NCBI GenBank assembly: GCA_003486385.1 | Contig: DNFT01000009.1 | Location: forward strand, 1 to 54,667 | Length of the DNA: 54,667 nt | Source: Eubacterium sp. | Lineage (GTDB): Bacteria > Bacillota > Clostridia > Lachnospirales > Lachnospiraceae | Direction: 5' to 3' | Shown here: positions 32,680 through 41,218 of the stretch, piece after piece | Layout of the letters: every line of letters starts with the position of its first letter | Position numbering within the stretch: position 1 is the stretch's first letter | Notes under the pieces: generated by a model | Database searches by the model: none | What the model was told of the DNA's origin: nothing | Seen by the model: only the letters and a program-made list of their open reading frames with translations | Position numbers and translations under genes: made by a program

Positions 32680-34604
32680 AACTTTTCTGAAAAAATTTTT
32701 GCTGTCTGCTCACTATCATATATCTGACAAAGAATTGCACATTCATTTAAAACAGAATTGTATTTTTCTTTATCATTTTCCCTTAAGTTATCATTCCATA
32801 TATTATTATACTTATGCCACCATATTTTTTGTGGTCTGTATAGTTGCAACTGAAGTCTGGCAGACATGTCTGCCAGACTATTTGACAGCTCATATTGTCC
32901 AATATTGCCAAGTAAACTTGAATACTTAACTATCAACACACGAAACACACCCTCTGACCCATACAAAATATTCTGTTCACTATTGGCAACAAAATATTCA
33001 TACAATATCCCCATATACAGAGCCGCATTCTCATAATCTCTCAAAATCGAATAATAATCACCAATTGAAATAAGACAATATATTTCTGCCGATGTAAAGT
33101 ATATACGCCTATTTACCGCATCTTTTTTCATATGACCATGATTTTTATTTTTTTTAAATTTCTTTATATTTTCTAAGGTAACTGTGAGTTCAAGCAAACC
33201 TATCATGCTGCTTAATGCTTCCTCATATGAAATTTTACCAAGAGATTTCATAATGATTATTTCTGCTCTTCCAAGAAGCTGTTGGTTATATTGGAAATTT
33301 GGAACCTTTCTTTTCAATTCGTATAAAATTTCAAGTGCTTTTATAATTTCCCCATATCCAATTAAATTCCACATTTCCTCCTCTTTTTCCAAATCTGCTA
33401 TATTACAGGTTATAAGTGACGAATATTGATATGCACGCGGAAGATTAAGCCTGCTATATATACTCTTCATGTTATTATATTGTAAGTTACTTCTATGCTG
33501 TTCCGTCTTTTCAATCGTCTTTTCTGCGCATATACCATCACTTAACTCTTGGCGGCTAAAACCAAGCAAATGACGTCTGGCTCTTACTATATCATTTATA
33601 CAATACGCTGTTCCTTCGCGATATATATACACATCATTATTCATAAACTCCGGTATTCCACGTTTCTTATACTCATTAGACAATATATCGCGCCATAACT
33701 TAATTTTTTGCTTATCGTGAATGATATTACTAATAAATCCATCCTGATTTTTCACTTTTATCAATGCGCAAATTCTATCTGCTATATTAATCTGGATATC
33801 AAATAGTTCTATTATATAATATGATTTTTTATCTTCTCTGAGCAATTCAACTGCATTCTGGCATAAATTCCACATTCTGCACAATTCCGTTATATCTGTC
33901 ACACTTTCATTCAAACGGCAATAATACACAACAAGTTTAGAATAAAGTTTTGTCTTAGCCTTATTGTCATAATAATTTTTGTCCATATAATCAACTATTG
34001 CCATTACATTATCAATGGTTTTATTTTTTCCTTCCGAATGCCACAATGCTTCAATGCATAAGTTCAGTTCATTTACCGACAGCTTATACTCGTAGAGTTT
34101 TCCAATATCAAATTCATTATTTGCAAAGATGTCCGATGTCATGGCAGCCGCCATTTTATAATCGTCACCCTCTGCTGCTGTGCTCATTGCCTTAGCAGTC
34201 AGATAAAATTGCATTCTTAATCTGTCGGAAATTTCAAATGTATTTTCATAATCAATTTTTTTATATATAACATCATCCAAATTATGTTTTATATACTTTT
34301 TCTTATATTCTTCAAGCAATAACTGTTCATCCGGCTTTCCCAGTGAATCTATAAGACTGTTTCTAAGCTGCCATTCCTCATATTCTTCAAAGGTAAGCAT
34401 GTTATCGAACCATTCCGGTGCAAGCCCCAATCTGCCAATCAGTGCACTCTTAAGCAAATACCCCGGCAGCATGTCCCCAGCTTCAATCCCATAAAGAACC
34501 TTTATGGAACATAAGCCCTTTACAAGTGCATCTACTTTTATTTTCTTGCTCTTTCTAATATTATGTATAAGCCTTCCAAAATCGTTATCATTATATTCAG
34601 CCAT
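32676..34604 (-). CDS. Double HTH-TPR regulator, RNPP/Rgg-like
   Basis: 642 residues, cytoplasmic. Two XRE-like helix-turn-helix regions: residues about 9-62 (DFGRLIHNIRKSKKIKVDAL ... LYGIEAGD) and about 338-390 (NDIVRARRHLLGFSRQELSD ... IEKTEQHRSN). Each is followed by a run of helical TPR-like repeats (about 70-320 and 395-640). The protein therefore looks like two HTH-TPR units fused in tandem. Single-unit relatives (PlcR, Rgg, PrgX) bind signalling peptides in the TPR pocket and DNA via the HTH. A secreted-peptide gene is convergent and overlapping, and a 17-bp inverted repeat lies nearby. ATG at 34604 with GGAGATG-type site. Peptide binding is inferred. Confidence 0.82.
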   Translation of the reverse strand: MAEYNDNDFGRLIHNIRKSKKIKVDALVKGLCSIKVLYGIEAGDMLPGYLLKSALIGRLGLAPEWFDNMLTFEEYEEWQLRNSLIDSLGKPDEQLLLEEYKKKYIKHNLDDVIYKKIDYENTFEISDRLRMQFYLTAKAMSTAAEGDDYKMAAAMTSDIFANNEFDIGKLYEYKLSVNELNLCIEALWHSEGKNKTIDNVMAIVDYMDKNYYDNKAKTKLYSKLVVYYCRLNESVTDITELCRMWNLCQNAVELLREDKKSYYIIELFDIQINIADRICALIKVKNQDGFISNIIHDKQKIKLWRDILSNEYKKRGIPEFMNNDVYIYREGTAYCINDIVRARRHLLGFSRQELSDGICAEKTIEKTEQHRSNLQYNNMKSIYSRLNLPRAYQYSSLITCNIADLEKEEEMWNLIGYGEIIKALEILYELKRKVPNFQYNQQLLGRAEIIIMKSLGKISYEEALSSMIGLLELTVTLENIKKFKKNKNHGHMKKDAVNRRIYFTSAEIYCLISIGDYYSILRDYENAALYMGILYEYFVANSEQNILYGSEGVFRVLIVKYSSLLGNIGQYELSNSLADMSARLQLQLYRPQKIWWHKYNNIWNDNLRENDKEKYNSVLNECAILCQIYDSEQTAKIFSEKF

Positions 34605-34637
34605 TAATGCACATCTCCATTTTTATTATATATCTAT

Positions 34638-34666
34638 ATTATAAGTCAATAACAATTTATAAGCAA
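34638..34666 (-). promoter_or_regulatory. Promoter of the HTH-TPR regulator gene
   Basis: Minus strand: TTGCTT (34661-34666), 17 bases, TATAAT (34638-34643). A constitutive-looking promoter, unlike those flanking the inverted repeat. Confidence 0.7.
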
Positions 34667-34700
34667 TAACATTTATAATAATTGTCTCCGACAAAAAACA

Positions 34701-34771
34701 AAACACCCTAAGCATTGCAAATCCCATAATATTCTTAAAATATGGGATAATGCATGTCTCTCAAGGTGTTT
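34701..34771 (-). terminator. Terminator of the HAD phosphatase gene
   Basis: A composite hairpin: AAACACC/GGTGTTT (34701-34707, 34765-34771) encloses GCATT/AATGC and ATCCCATA/TATGGGAT (34721-34728, 34741-34748). On the minus strand it is followed by TTTTGTTTTTTG. Confidence 0.8.
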
Positions 34772-34791
34772 AAAAAAATACTGTTATTTTA

Positions 34792-35487
34792 TCAATTTGT
34801 TGCATTCCGATTTATAGTGTTATCACAGCCGCTGATATACTCCCACACGGCTGTCAAATCATCCAATACTGCCTCCGCCTTCTGTGCCATCTCATCATCC
34901 GGCGCAAGCATATCCGGAACCATTACCGGGTGCATCCCTGCCGCAAAGGCTGCCCTTATACCATTATACGAATCCTCTATGACGTATGCCTCACCCGGCT
35001 CATAGCCCAGCTCATCACACGCACGCAGGAATATATCCGGCTCAGGCTTGCTCCTTGATACCATATCGCCGCCGACAATCACATCAAAATATTGTGCCAG
35101 GTCAGCCTCCTCTATCTGCCTGACAACCAATGCAGTCCTCGTCGAAGAAGCTATCGCTACCTTGTAATTGTTGGTTTTAAGGTTCTGTAAAAGCTCCCTC
35201 ACGCCTTTTTTGAGCGGAAGCCTTCCACCGTCATACTTTTCGTGATAATTTTTCGACTGCTCATCCTTGTACTTATCATAAGGGAAATCCTCACCGTAAT
35301 AGTCAAGAAAAATCCGCCTGGAGCTTGCAGCATTGACACCTATGCATTTCATATACGGAATGTCAAGATTCTCAAAGCCATACTTTTGAGAAAGCTCCTT
35401 CCAGCCATTGTACACAGCCTGCTCAGAATCAAATATCACTCCGTCCATGTCGAATATTACTGCTTTATTCTGCTTATTTATTAACAA
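34792..35487 (-). CDS. HAD-superfamily phosphatase/phosphomutase (beta-PGM-like)
   Basis: About 232 residues. The catalytic motif I is FDMDGVIFDSE (nucleophile and acid/base Asp), motif II ASSTR, motif III Lys in SRSKPEPDIFLRA, and motif IV VIEDSYNGI. The helical cap after motif I is that of subfamily I (beta-phosphoglucomutase and related sugar-phosphate phosphatases). The start is uncertain: no ATG is well placed, and TTG at 35487 has AAGGAGG 12 bases upstream; ATGs further upstream (to 35607) lack ribosome sites. It may dephosphorylate or isomerise a sugar phosphate, but the specificity cannot be read. Confidence 0.88.
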   Translation of the reverse strand: MLINKQNKAVIFDMDGVIFDSEQAVYNGWKELSQKYGFENLDIPYMKCIGVNAASSRRIFLDYYGEDFPYDKYKDEQSKNYHEKYDGGRLPLKKGVRELLQNLKTNNYKVAIASSTRTALVVRQIEEADLAQYFDVIVGGDMVSRSKPEPDIFLRACDELGYEPGEAYVIEDSYNGIRAAFAAGMHPVMVPDMLAPDDEMAQKAEAVLDDLTAVWEYISGCDNTINRNATN

Positions 35488-35645
35488 TTTTATCTGTTGC
35501 CTCCTTAAACCGCAATTTATGCACTTAACTTCTAATAAATAATACATAAATCCATCTTCCATATATTCATAACAGACTGTTATTCCGTTTAATATTATCA
35601 CACCCACACAATATTATACAATATCCTTTCGGATTTTCACACAAA

Positions 35646-35679
35646 AACCCCGGAGCTGCCAATCGGCATCTCCGGGGTT
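35646..35679 (-). terminator. Terminator of the groES-groEL operon
   Basis: Perfect 10-bp stem AACCCCGGAG/CTCCGGGGTT with a 14-base loop that itself pairs (TGCC/GGCA); five T follow on the minus strand. Confidence 0.92.
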
Positions 35680-35711
35680 CCTTATAATTCTTATTTAGTT
35701 GTACTGAATGA

Positions 35712-37334
35712 TTACATCATTCCGCCCATGCCTGCGCCTGCCGGCATAGCTGGTGTGTCTTCCTTAATGCTGGCAACTGCTGATTCAGTTGTGAGGAATG
35801 TTGAAGCTACGCTTGTTGCGTTCTGAAGTGCGCTTCTTGTAACCTTGGCAGGGTCAAGAATACCTGCCTCAACCATGTTGACATACTCCTCATTGAGAGC
35901 ATCGAAGCCTACGCCAACCTCAGACTCACGTACCTTGTTGATGATAACTGAGCCTTCAAGTCCTGCGTTAGCTGCAATGTGGAAGAGCGGAGCCTCAAGT
36001 GCCTTGAGAATAATCTTAGCACCTGTCTTTTCGTCGCCCTCAAGCTCTGCTGCAAGCTTAGCAACTTCCTTGGAAGCGTGGATGTAAGCTGAACCACCGC
36101 CCTGGATGATACCTTCCTCAACTGCTGCCTTTGTTGCTGCAAGGGCATCCTCAAGACGAAGCTTAGCTTCCTTCATCTCTGTCTCAGTAGCAGCACCTAC
36201 GCGGATAACTGCGACACCGCCTGCAAGCTTTGCAAGTCTCTCCTGAAGCTTCTCTCTATCGAAATCAGATGTTGTCTCCTCAATCTGCTTCTTAATCTGG
36301 TTAACTCTTGCTGTGATATCAGCCTTATCGCCGCAGCCGTCAACAATGATTGTGTTCTCCTTCTGAACCTTAACGGACTTAGCACGGCCAAGCATGTCAA
36401 TTGTTGTATCCTTAAGCTCAAGACCAAGCTCCTCTGAGATAACCTGACCGCCTGTAAGGATTGCGATATCCTTAAGCATCTCTTTTCTTCTGTCACCATA
36501 GCCCGGAGCCTTGACACCTACTACTGAGAATGTGCCACGAAGCTTGTTGACAATAAGCGTTGTAAGAGCCTCACCCTCGATATCCTCAGCGATGATGAGA
36601 AGCTTAGCGCCTGTCTTTACAATCTGCTCAAGGATTGGGAGAATCTCCTGAATGTTGGAAATCTTCTTGTCAGTGATAAGGATGTATGGGTTATCAAGAA
36701 CTGCCTCCATCTTATCCATATCTGTTGCCATGTATGCTGATACATAGCCTCTGTCGAACTGCATACCTTCTACAAGGTCAAGCTCTGTCTTCATTGTCTT
36801 TGACTCTTCGATTGTGATGACACCATCGTTGGTAACCTTCTCCATAGCGTCTGCTACAAGCTGGCCAACACCCTCATCACCTGCTGAAATAGCAGCAACC
36901 TTGGCAATCTGCTTATAACCTGTAATCTTAGAGCTCATTGCGGCGATAGCCTCAACAGCCTTATCTGTAGCCTTCTTCATACCCTTTCTAAGGATGATTG
37001 GGTTAGCACCTGCTGCAAGGTTCTTCATTCCTTCGTTAATCATAGCCTGTGCAAGAACTGTAGCTGTTGTGGTACCATCACCTGCAACATCGTTAGTCTT
37101 TGTTGCTACTTCCTTTACAAGCTGTGCGCCCATGTTCTCGAATGCGTCCTCAAGCTCGATCTCCTTAGCGATTGTAACACCATCGTTTGTGATGAGTGGT
37201 GCACCGTAGGACTTATCAAGAACTACATTGCGTCCCTTTGGTCCAAGTGTAACTCTGACTGTATCTGCTAACTTATTAACGCCTGCTCCTAATGCTGCTC
37301 TGGCTTCTGCGCCATACTTAATTTCCTTTGCCAT
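35712..37334 (-). CDS. groL: Chaperonin GroEL
   Basis: 540 residues from the ATG at 37334 (MAKEIKYG), with GGAGG upstream; the longer frame upstream is not used. Canonical features: VTLGPKGRNVVLD, the ATP-site GDGTTTATVLA, AAVEEGIIQGGG and a Gly/Met-rich tail ending GGMM. Forms the 14-mer folding chamber with GroES in the cytoplasm. It follows groES after about 146 bases and ends at a strong terminator. The tail is shorter than the GGM-repeat tail of E. coli. HrcA-type control is indicated by the CIRCE element before groES. Confidence 0.99.
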   Translation of the reverse strand: MAKEIKYGAEARAALGAGVNKLADTVRVTLGPKGRNVVLDKSYGAPLITNDGVTIAKEIELEDAFENMGAQLVKEVATKTNDVAGDGTTTATVLAQAMINEGMKNLAAGANPIILRKGMKKATDKAVEAIAAMSSKITGYKQIAKVAAISAGDEGVGQLVADAMEKVTNDGVITIEESKTMKTELDLVEGMQFDRGYVSAYMATDMDKMEAVLDNPYILITDKKISNIQEILPILEQIVKTGAKLLIIAEDIEGEALTTLIVNKLRGTFSVVGVKAPGYGDRRKEMLKDIAILTGGQVISEELGLELKDTTIDMLGRAKSVKVQKENTIIVDGCGDKADITARVNQIKKQIEETTSDFDREKLQERLAKLAGGVAVIRVGAATETEMKEAKLRLEDALAATKAAVEEGIIQGGGSAYIHASKEVAKLAAELEGDEKTGAKIILKALEAPLFHIAANAGLEGSVIINKVRESEVGVGFDALNEEYVNMVEAGILDPAKVTRSALQNATSVASTFLTTESAVASIKEDTPAMPAGAGMGGMM

Positions 37335-37480
37335 AATTAAAACCTCCATACCGCTTCCGTCATCTGCATGACATGAAAGCAAAAATTAAAACTTTGATAT
37401 CTGAAATATGCTGTTCTCTGTGTTACAAATGATAATATTTAAAATATATCATGTATCTGTATATTCTTCCTGTAAAGCAA

Positions 37481-37765
37481 TTATTCAACTATTGCAAGAA
37501 TGTCGCCCTGCTTTACAACGATGTACTCTGTATCCTCAAGCTTAACCTCTGTGCCTGAATACTTGGAATATATAACCTTATCGCCTGCCTTAACCTGCAT
37601 TGTGACTTCCTTGCCGTCAACCACTCCGCCAGGACCAACCGCAACAACCTCTGCCTGCTGTGGCTTCTCCTTAGCCTGACCAGGTAAAACGATGCCTGAC
37701 TTAGTTGTCTCCTCTGCTACTAACTGCTTTAATACTACTCTGTCTCCTAATGGTACTAATTTCAT
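37481..37765 (-). CDS. groS: Co-chaperonin GroES
   Basis: 94 residues, MKLVPLGDRVVLK start, mobile loop EETTKSGIVLPGQAKEKPQ region (ETTKSGIVLPG), and the closing YSKYSGTEVKLEDTEYIVVK strand (YSKYSGTEVK). It caps the GroEL ring. First gene of the groES-groEL operon, with GGAGG before the ATG. A CIRCE element and promoter lie about 90-120 bases upstream. Confidence 0.98.
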   Translation of the reverse strand: MKLVPLGDRVVLKQLVAEETTKSGIVLPGQAKEKPQQAEVVAVGPGGVVDGKEVTMQVKAGDKVIYSKYSGTEVKLEDTEYIVVKQGDILAIVE

Positions 37766-37853
37766 GATAAATCCTCCATTCCACCGATTAACGGTAAAAG
37801 ATGTGATACGGCTTCATTTCATTGCGCCCTTATCTGTTCTACATCAAGTAGAA

Positions 37854-37880
37854 TTATCACTCACATCATCATAGTGCTAA
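37854..37880 (-). promoter_or_regulatory. CIRCE operator of the groE operon
   Basis: Minus strand: TTAGCACTA, nine bases, GAGTGATAA; seven or more of nine positions per arm match the HrcA-binding consensus TTAGCACTC-N9-GAGTGCTAA. The adjoining promoter is TTGCAA (37902-37907), 16 bases, TATAAT (37880-37885). Heat-shock repression by HrcA is expected. Confidence 0.9.
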
Positions 37881-38013
37881 TTATAGCAGATGAATTTGAG
37901 ATTGCAACCCATTTTATACAATTTTTATATTTTTTCCAAACTGTTTTGTTTTTATATTATCCTTATGTCCTGCTCCGTTCAAAAAAAACGGATATCATGG
38001 AAATTTCACCAGA

Positions 38014-38964
38014 CTACTGATTTTTCGTCTCCTTGCCGATTTTCAATTCCTTGCCATAGTAGAAAAGATACTGCTGCGCGTAGCCTCCGTACTCACCGAA
38101 CAAGCCCTGTGCAAGCCTTCCTATCTCCTTTTTGTCCGCCTCATGCCCTATATAGAGCTCCTCCATAATGCGCTTTATCCATACATCTACCGGAAAAGCG
38201 TTTCTTTTTGACAGACCGAAGAGTGCGATACAGTTCGCCACCTTTTCGCCAATGCCATGAACCTTCATAAGCTCACACATGACGCTCTCATAGTCAAGTC
38301 CGCGTAACATCTTCTCGTCAAGCTCACCGGCATCGAATCTGCGGCAGGCATCCATTATATAAGGCGCCCTGAAGCCCGTCTTGCACTCCTTAAGCCCTTC
38401 CTCGCCGGCTTCAATAAGCTTCTTTGCCGATGGGAAATTGTAAAATACACCCTTATTTTTCACTCCTGTCCCTGAAGTCTCCGCTGCAATGCTGTCCCTC
38501 TCATACTCCTTTTTTGCTCCCTGCGCAAGGCTTCCGTATCTTATTGACAAATCCGAAACTATCTTTTTTATGTGCGGTATCTGCTTGTTCTGGGATATGA
38601 TAAACGAAATCATCGTCTCGAAAAAGCTCTGGTTGAGTATCCTTATCCCCCACATCATATCCATCGGAGCCTTGAGCTTGTCGTCCTTCCTCAATATAGC
38701 TCTCTTGATGGCACCATAATCTCTTTCTAAATCAAAATAATCCACCCAGATATCTTCAAATGTCCTCTTGTCTGTATCATAAAATATCACTGAGCAGTCT
38801 TCCTGCTGGCATATATGTAAGAATCTTCCCTTCGCGGAAAGAAAATAATCATTTTCTCCTACTTTTTCAAAATGAAAGCACTGGCCGCACTCCAAGGTCT
38901 GCGCCAGATGAAAGTCGTCTATACCACTCACATAAAGATTGCCGTTTTTCTCATTTATTTCCAT
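38014..38964 (-). CDS. OGG1-type 8-oxoguanine DNA glycosylase/lyase
   Basis: About 316 residues from the ATG at 38964 (MEINEKN...), preceded by GGAAAGG; ATG at 38970 is also possible. A longer frame reaching 39114 reads through the palindrome at 38990-39049 and is rejected. N-terminal OGG domain with FHLAQTLECGQCFHF; then the helix-hairpin-helix VHGIGEKVANCIALF with Schiff-base Lys241 and PVDVW with the catalytic Asp, as in OGG1. It removes oxidised guanine from DNA. It follows the DUF6171 and MocR-type genes. Confidence 0.92.
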   Translation of the reverse strand: MEINEKNGNLYVSGIDDFHLAQTLECGQCFHFEKVGENDYFLSAKGRFLHICQQEDCSVIFYDTDKRTFEDIWVDYFDLERDYGAIKRAILRKDDKLKAPMDMMWGIRILNQSFFETMISFIISQNKQIPHIKKIVSDLSIRYGSLAQGAKKEYERDSIAAETSGTGVKNKGVFYNFPSAKKLIEAGEEGLKECKTGFRAPYIMDACRRFDAGELDEKMLRGLDYESVMCELMKVHGIGEKVANCIALFGLSKRNAFPVDVWIKRIMEELYIGHEADKKEIGRLAQGLFGEYGGYAQQYLFYYGKELKIGKETKNQ

Positions 38965-38989
38965 AATCATACCTTTCCTTTCGTTAAGC

Positions 38990-39049
38990 TTGGGACAGGG
39001 GTCAGGTACGTGTCCCAGAGCTGGGACACGTACCTGACCCCTGTCCCAA
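38990..39049. repeat. Perfect palindrome, GGGACAGGGGTCAG family, copy 2
   Basis: Arms 38990-39018 and 39021-39049 are perfectly complementary (29 pairs) with two central bases. The outer 16 bases, TTGGGACAGGGGTCAG, equal copy 1 at 1691; the inner part differs (GTACGTGTCCCAG). It overlaps the 3' end of the DUF6171 gene, supplying its last codons and stop. Confidence 0.88.
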
Positions 39050-39313
39050 ACCCATGTCCCACCGGCTTCCACCCGGCATAGGACAGTCCATCTGTTTTTT
39101 TCTGGCTCTCGCAAGCACGAAGCAGCCGCAATGGCTGCAAGTAAGTCCCCCTACCAAATCGGCACACTTGCTGCATATATCAAGTCTTTTCTCATATTCC
39201 GAATCCTCAACAACATCCTCCTTAGGCAGAGACGCCACATAAGCCGCAATGCTCTCCGTCATCATATCCTTCTGCAGATTGGCCGGTATATTACAATTAC
39301 ATATCTTTTTCAT
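39002..39313 (-). CDS. DUF6171-like small zinc-ribbon protein with repeat-derived C-terminus
   Basis: 103 residues as read. Cysteines at MKKICNC and DICSKCADLVGG-TCSHCGC suggest one bound zinc ion. The natural core ends near DCPMPGG. The last ~17 residues (from DMGLGQGSGTC) are translated from the palindrome at 38990-39049, so the element probably landed at or before the original stop. ATG overlaps the end of the MocR-type gene by 17 bases, with GGAGG upstream. Function of the family is unknown. Confidence 0.82.
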   Translation of the reverse strand: MKKICNCNIPANLQKDMMTESIAAYVASLPKEDVVEDSEYEKRLDICSKCADLVGGLTCSHCGCFVLARARKKQMDCPMPGGSRWDMGLGQGSGTCPSSGTRT

Positions 39314-40739
39314 TTGAAAATGCCTCCATAAGAATCTTAGTACCTCTCACTATCTCATCCTCATTAAGTCTCGCATAGCCAAGGATAATCGTGCTCCTTT
39401 TTCCGGTGAGCTTTCTTATATCACACTCTATATCTTCACCCAAAAAATGCTCCGACAACGGGTATACCCTTACACCGCACTGTGCCGCACGCAGCACAAG
39501 CTCATCCTCCGGCATTTTGTCGGTGGATAACAGCACATGAAGCCCTGCGCTCTCACCGGCAATCCTGTATTCCGCTCCGAATTTTTTGAGCTCGCCAAGA
39601 AGGACATCATGCTTAGCCTTATAAATACCCCTCATTCTATTCAGATGCCGCTCATAATATCCCTCTTTTATGAATAGATTGACGATGTTCTGGTCAATAC
39701 GCGACACCGTGTTGGAATATCTTTTTCCGACACTTATATAGCTGTCCATCAGGCTGTCCGGCAGAACCATGTAGCTCATTCTAAGCCCCGGAGCAATCGA
39801 CTTTGAAAATGTTCCGATATAGATGACCTTGCCGTTCTTGTCAAGACCCTGAAGTGCCGGTATCGGTTTTCCCCTGTATCTGAACTCAGAATCATAATCA
39901 TCCTCTATAATGTATCTGTCAGAGCCCTCCCCGGCCCACGAAAGAAGCTCCATTCTCCTTCCTATGCTCATCACAATACCCATCGGATACTGATGCGAGG
40001 GGGTGACATATGCAACATTGGCTTCACATTCTCTCAGCATGTCGCAGCTCATACCATATTCGTCAAGCCTCACCGGGCACACCTTGCGCCCGATACCGTT
40101 AAGCACAAAATATGCCTTGCGGTATGCAGGATTCTCCATGGCATAGCTCATCTGTTTCCCATGCGCAAAGCACAGAAGCTGGTCAAGCAGCATAAGCAGG
40201 TATTCATCCCCGGCACCGACTATTATATTATCCGGACTGCACTTGACGCCGCGCGACTCATGTAGATAATCCGCTATCGTCTCACGAAATACCATGTCCC
40301 CCTGCGGCTCTCCCATATTGAACAGTCCTGCTTCCTCACCGATTACCGTCCTGCTCACCTTTCGCCATGAATTATAAGGAAAATTGTCAAGCTCAATACC
40401 ACTCGGCGAAAAATCTATCTCATATTCTTTATTTACCTCAACCCGCTTTGCCGTTTTCTTATGCTCCACCGTCTCAAGGTCATACAATCCATCAAGCTTC
40501 AAGACATAATAGCCCCTGCACGGCCGCGCTTCTATATAGCCCTCGCTTAATAGCTGGTCATAGGCAAGCTGCACCGTGCTCCTGCTCACATTGAGATGTA
40601 CACATAGCGCCCTTGTCGACGGAAGCTTCGCTTCAGCCCGAAGATTTTTATCCCTTATCTCTTTTTTTATATAATCATATATCTGCTCATAGATAGGCTT
40701 CCTCGAACCCACCTCAAGCGGCACCGACAATTCCTTCAC
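39297..40739 (-). CDS. MocR-type (GntR HTH + aminotransferase) regulator
   Basis: About 480 residues. A GntR winged helix (about 8-75; SRKPIYEQIYDYIKKEI, LPSTRALCVHLNVSRSTVQLAYDQL region) is fused to a fold-type I aminotransferase domain with the PLP Lys313 in GTFSKSIAPGLR and the Asp of EDDYDSEFRY. MocR proteins (PdxR, GabR) sense PLP or amino acids rather than catalyse. The start is uncertain: GTG at 40739 has GAGG six bases upstream, while TTG at 40763 also opens the frame. It heads an overlapping cluster with the DUF6171 and glycosylase genes. TTGACA lies on the minus strand at 40816-40821. Confidence 0.9.
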   Translation of the reverse strand: MKELSVPLEVGSRKPIYEQIYDYIKKEIRDKNLRAEAKLPSTRALCVHLNVSRSTVQLAYDQLLSEGYIEARPCRGYYVLKLDGLYDLETVEHKKTAKRVEVNKEYEIDFSPSGIELDNFPYNSWRKVSRTVIGEEAGLFNMGEPQGDMVFRETIADYLHESRGVKCSPDNIIVGAGDEYLLMLLDQLLCFAHGKQMSYAMENPAYRKAYFVLNGIGRKVCPVRLDEYGMSCDMLRECEANVAYVTPSHQYPMGIVMSIGRRMELLSWAGEGSDRYIIEDDYDSEFRYRGKPIPALQGLDKNGKVIYIGTFSKSIAPGLRMSYMVLPDSLMDSYISVGKRYSNTVSRIDQNIVNLFIKEGYYERHLNRMRGIYKAKHDVLLGELKKFGAEYRIAGESAGLHVLLSTDKMPEDELVLRAAQCGVRVYPLSEHFLGEDIECDIRKLTGKRSTIILGYARLNEDEIVRGTKILMEAFSNEKDM

Positions 40740-41218
40740 AACGCACCTCACGCTTATTATCAAATCAGGATACTTGTTCCGATTTTATGCAATATATTTC
40801 TAATAAAAATTCGTATGTCAAAACATGTTATATATTTTTAACTATGTATAACTTATCATATTTATATATACACAGATGTATTCTTTGCTTCTATGTAAAA
40901 GTACAGAATACTCTTATCACAGTTAACATCCTGCTTCGAGCAACGGGGCTGATATTCATAAATATAATACACTATACTCTCATATTAAGCATACATATTT
41001 TGTCCGCGGAAGCCAATAAAGCTACCGCCATTTCCCGCATATAAAAATCAACCCTTTCATTTTAACATATCCACGCCAAAACACAATATTTTTAATCATT
41101 TACCTTTTGACCCTTATACTATTTTATTATATAATTGTAGTGTAGGTCTATGACCCGGAAACGCCGGTCTTGACACACATATTCTTTAAGAAAAGCTTTT
41201 TAAGAAAGGATTCCCAAA
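40740..41218. other. AT-rich divergent intergenic region
   Basis: It holds the minus-strand promoter elements of the MocR-type gene and the plus-strand promoter of the DUF6062 gene. An 85-codon frame at 40787-41044 lacks a ribosome site and has implausible composition. Otherwise I see nothing. Confidence 0.6.
41107..41135 (+). promoter_or_regulatory. Promoter of the DUF6062 gene
   Basis: TTGACC (41107-41112), 17 bases, TATAAT (41130-41135). The leader contains a small GACCCGG/CCGGTC hairpin. Confidence 0.8.

Noticed and set aside
38965..39114. 50-residue extension of the DNA glycosylase
   Set aside because: It reads through the palindrome, and the OGG domain and ribosome site place the start at 38964 or 38970.
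40787..41044. 85-codon plus-strand frame in the MocR/DUF6062 gap
   Set aside because: There is no ribosome site, the composition is Ile/Tyr/Leu-rich from AT-rich DNA, and it crosses promoter elements.
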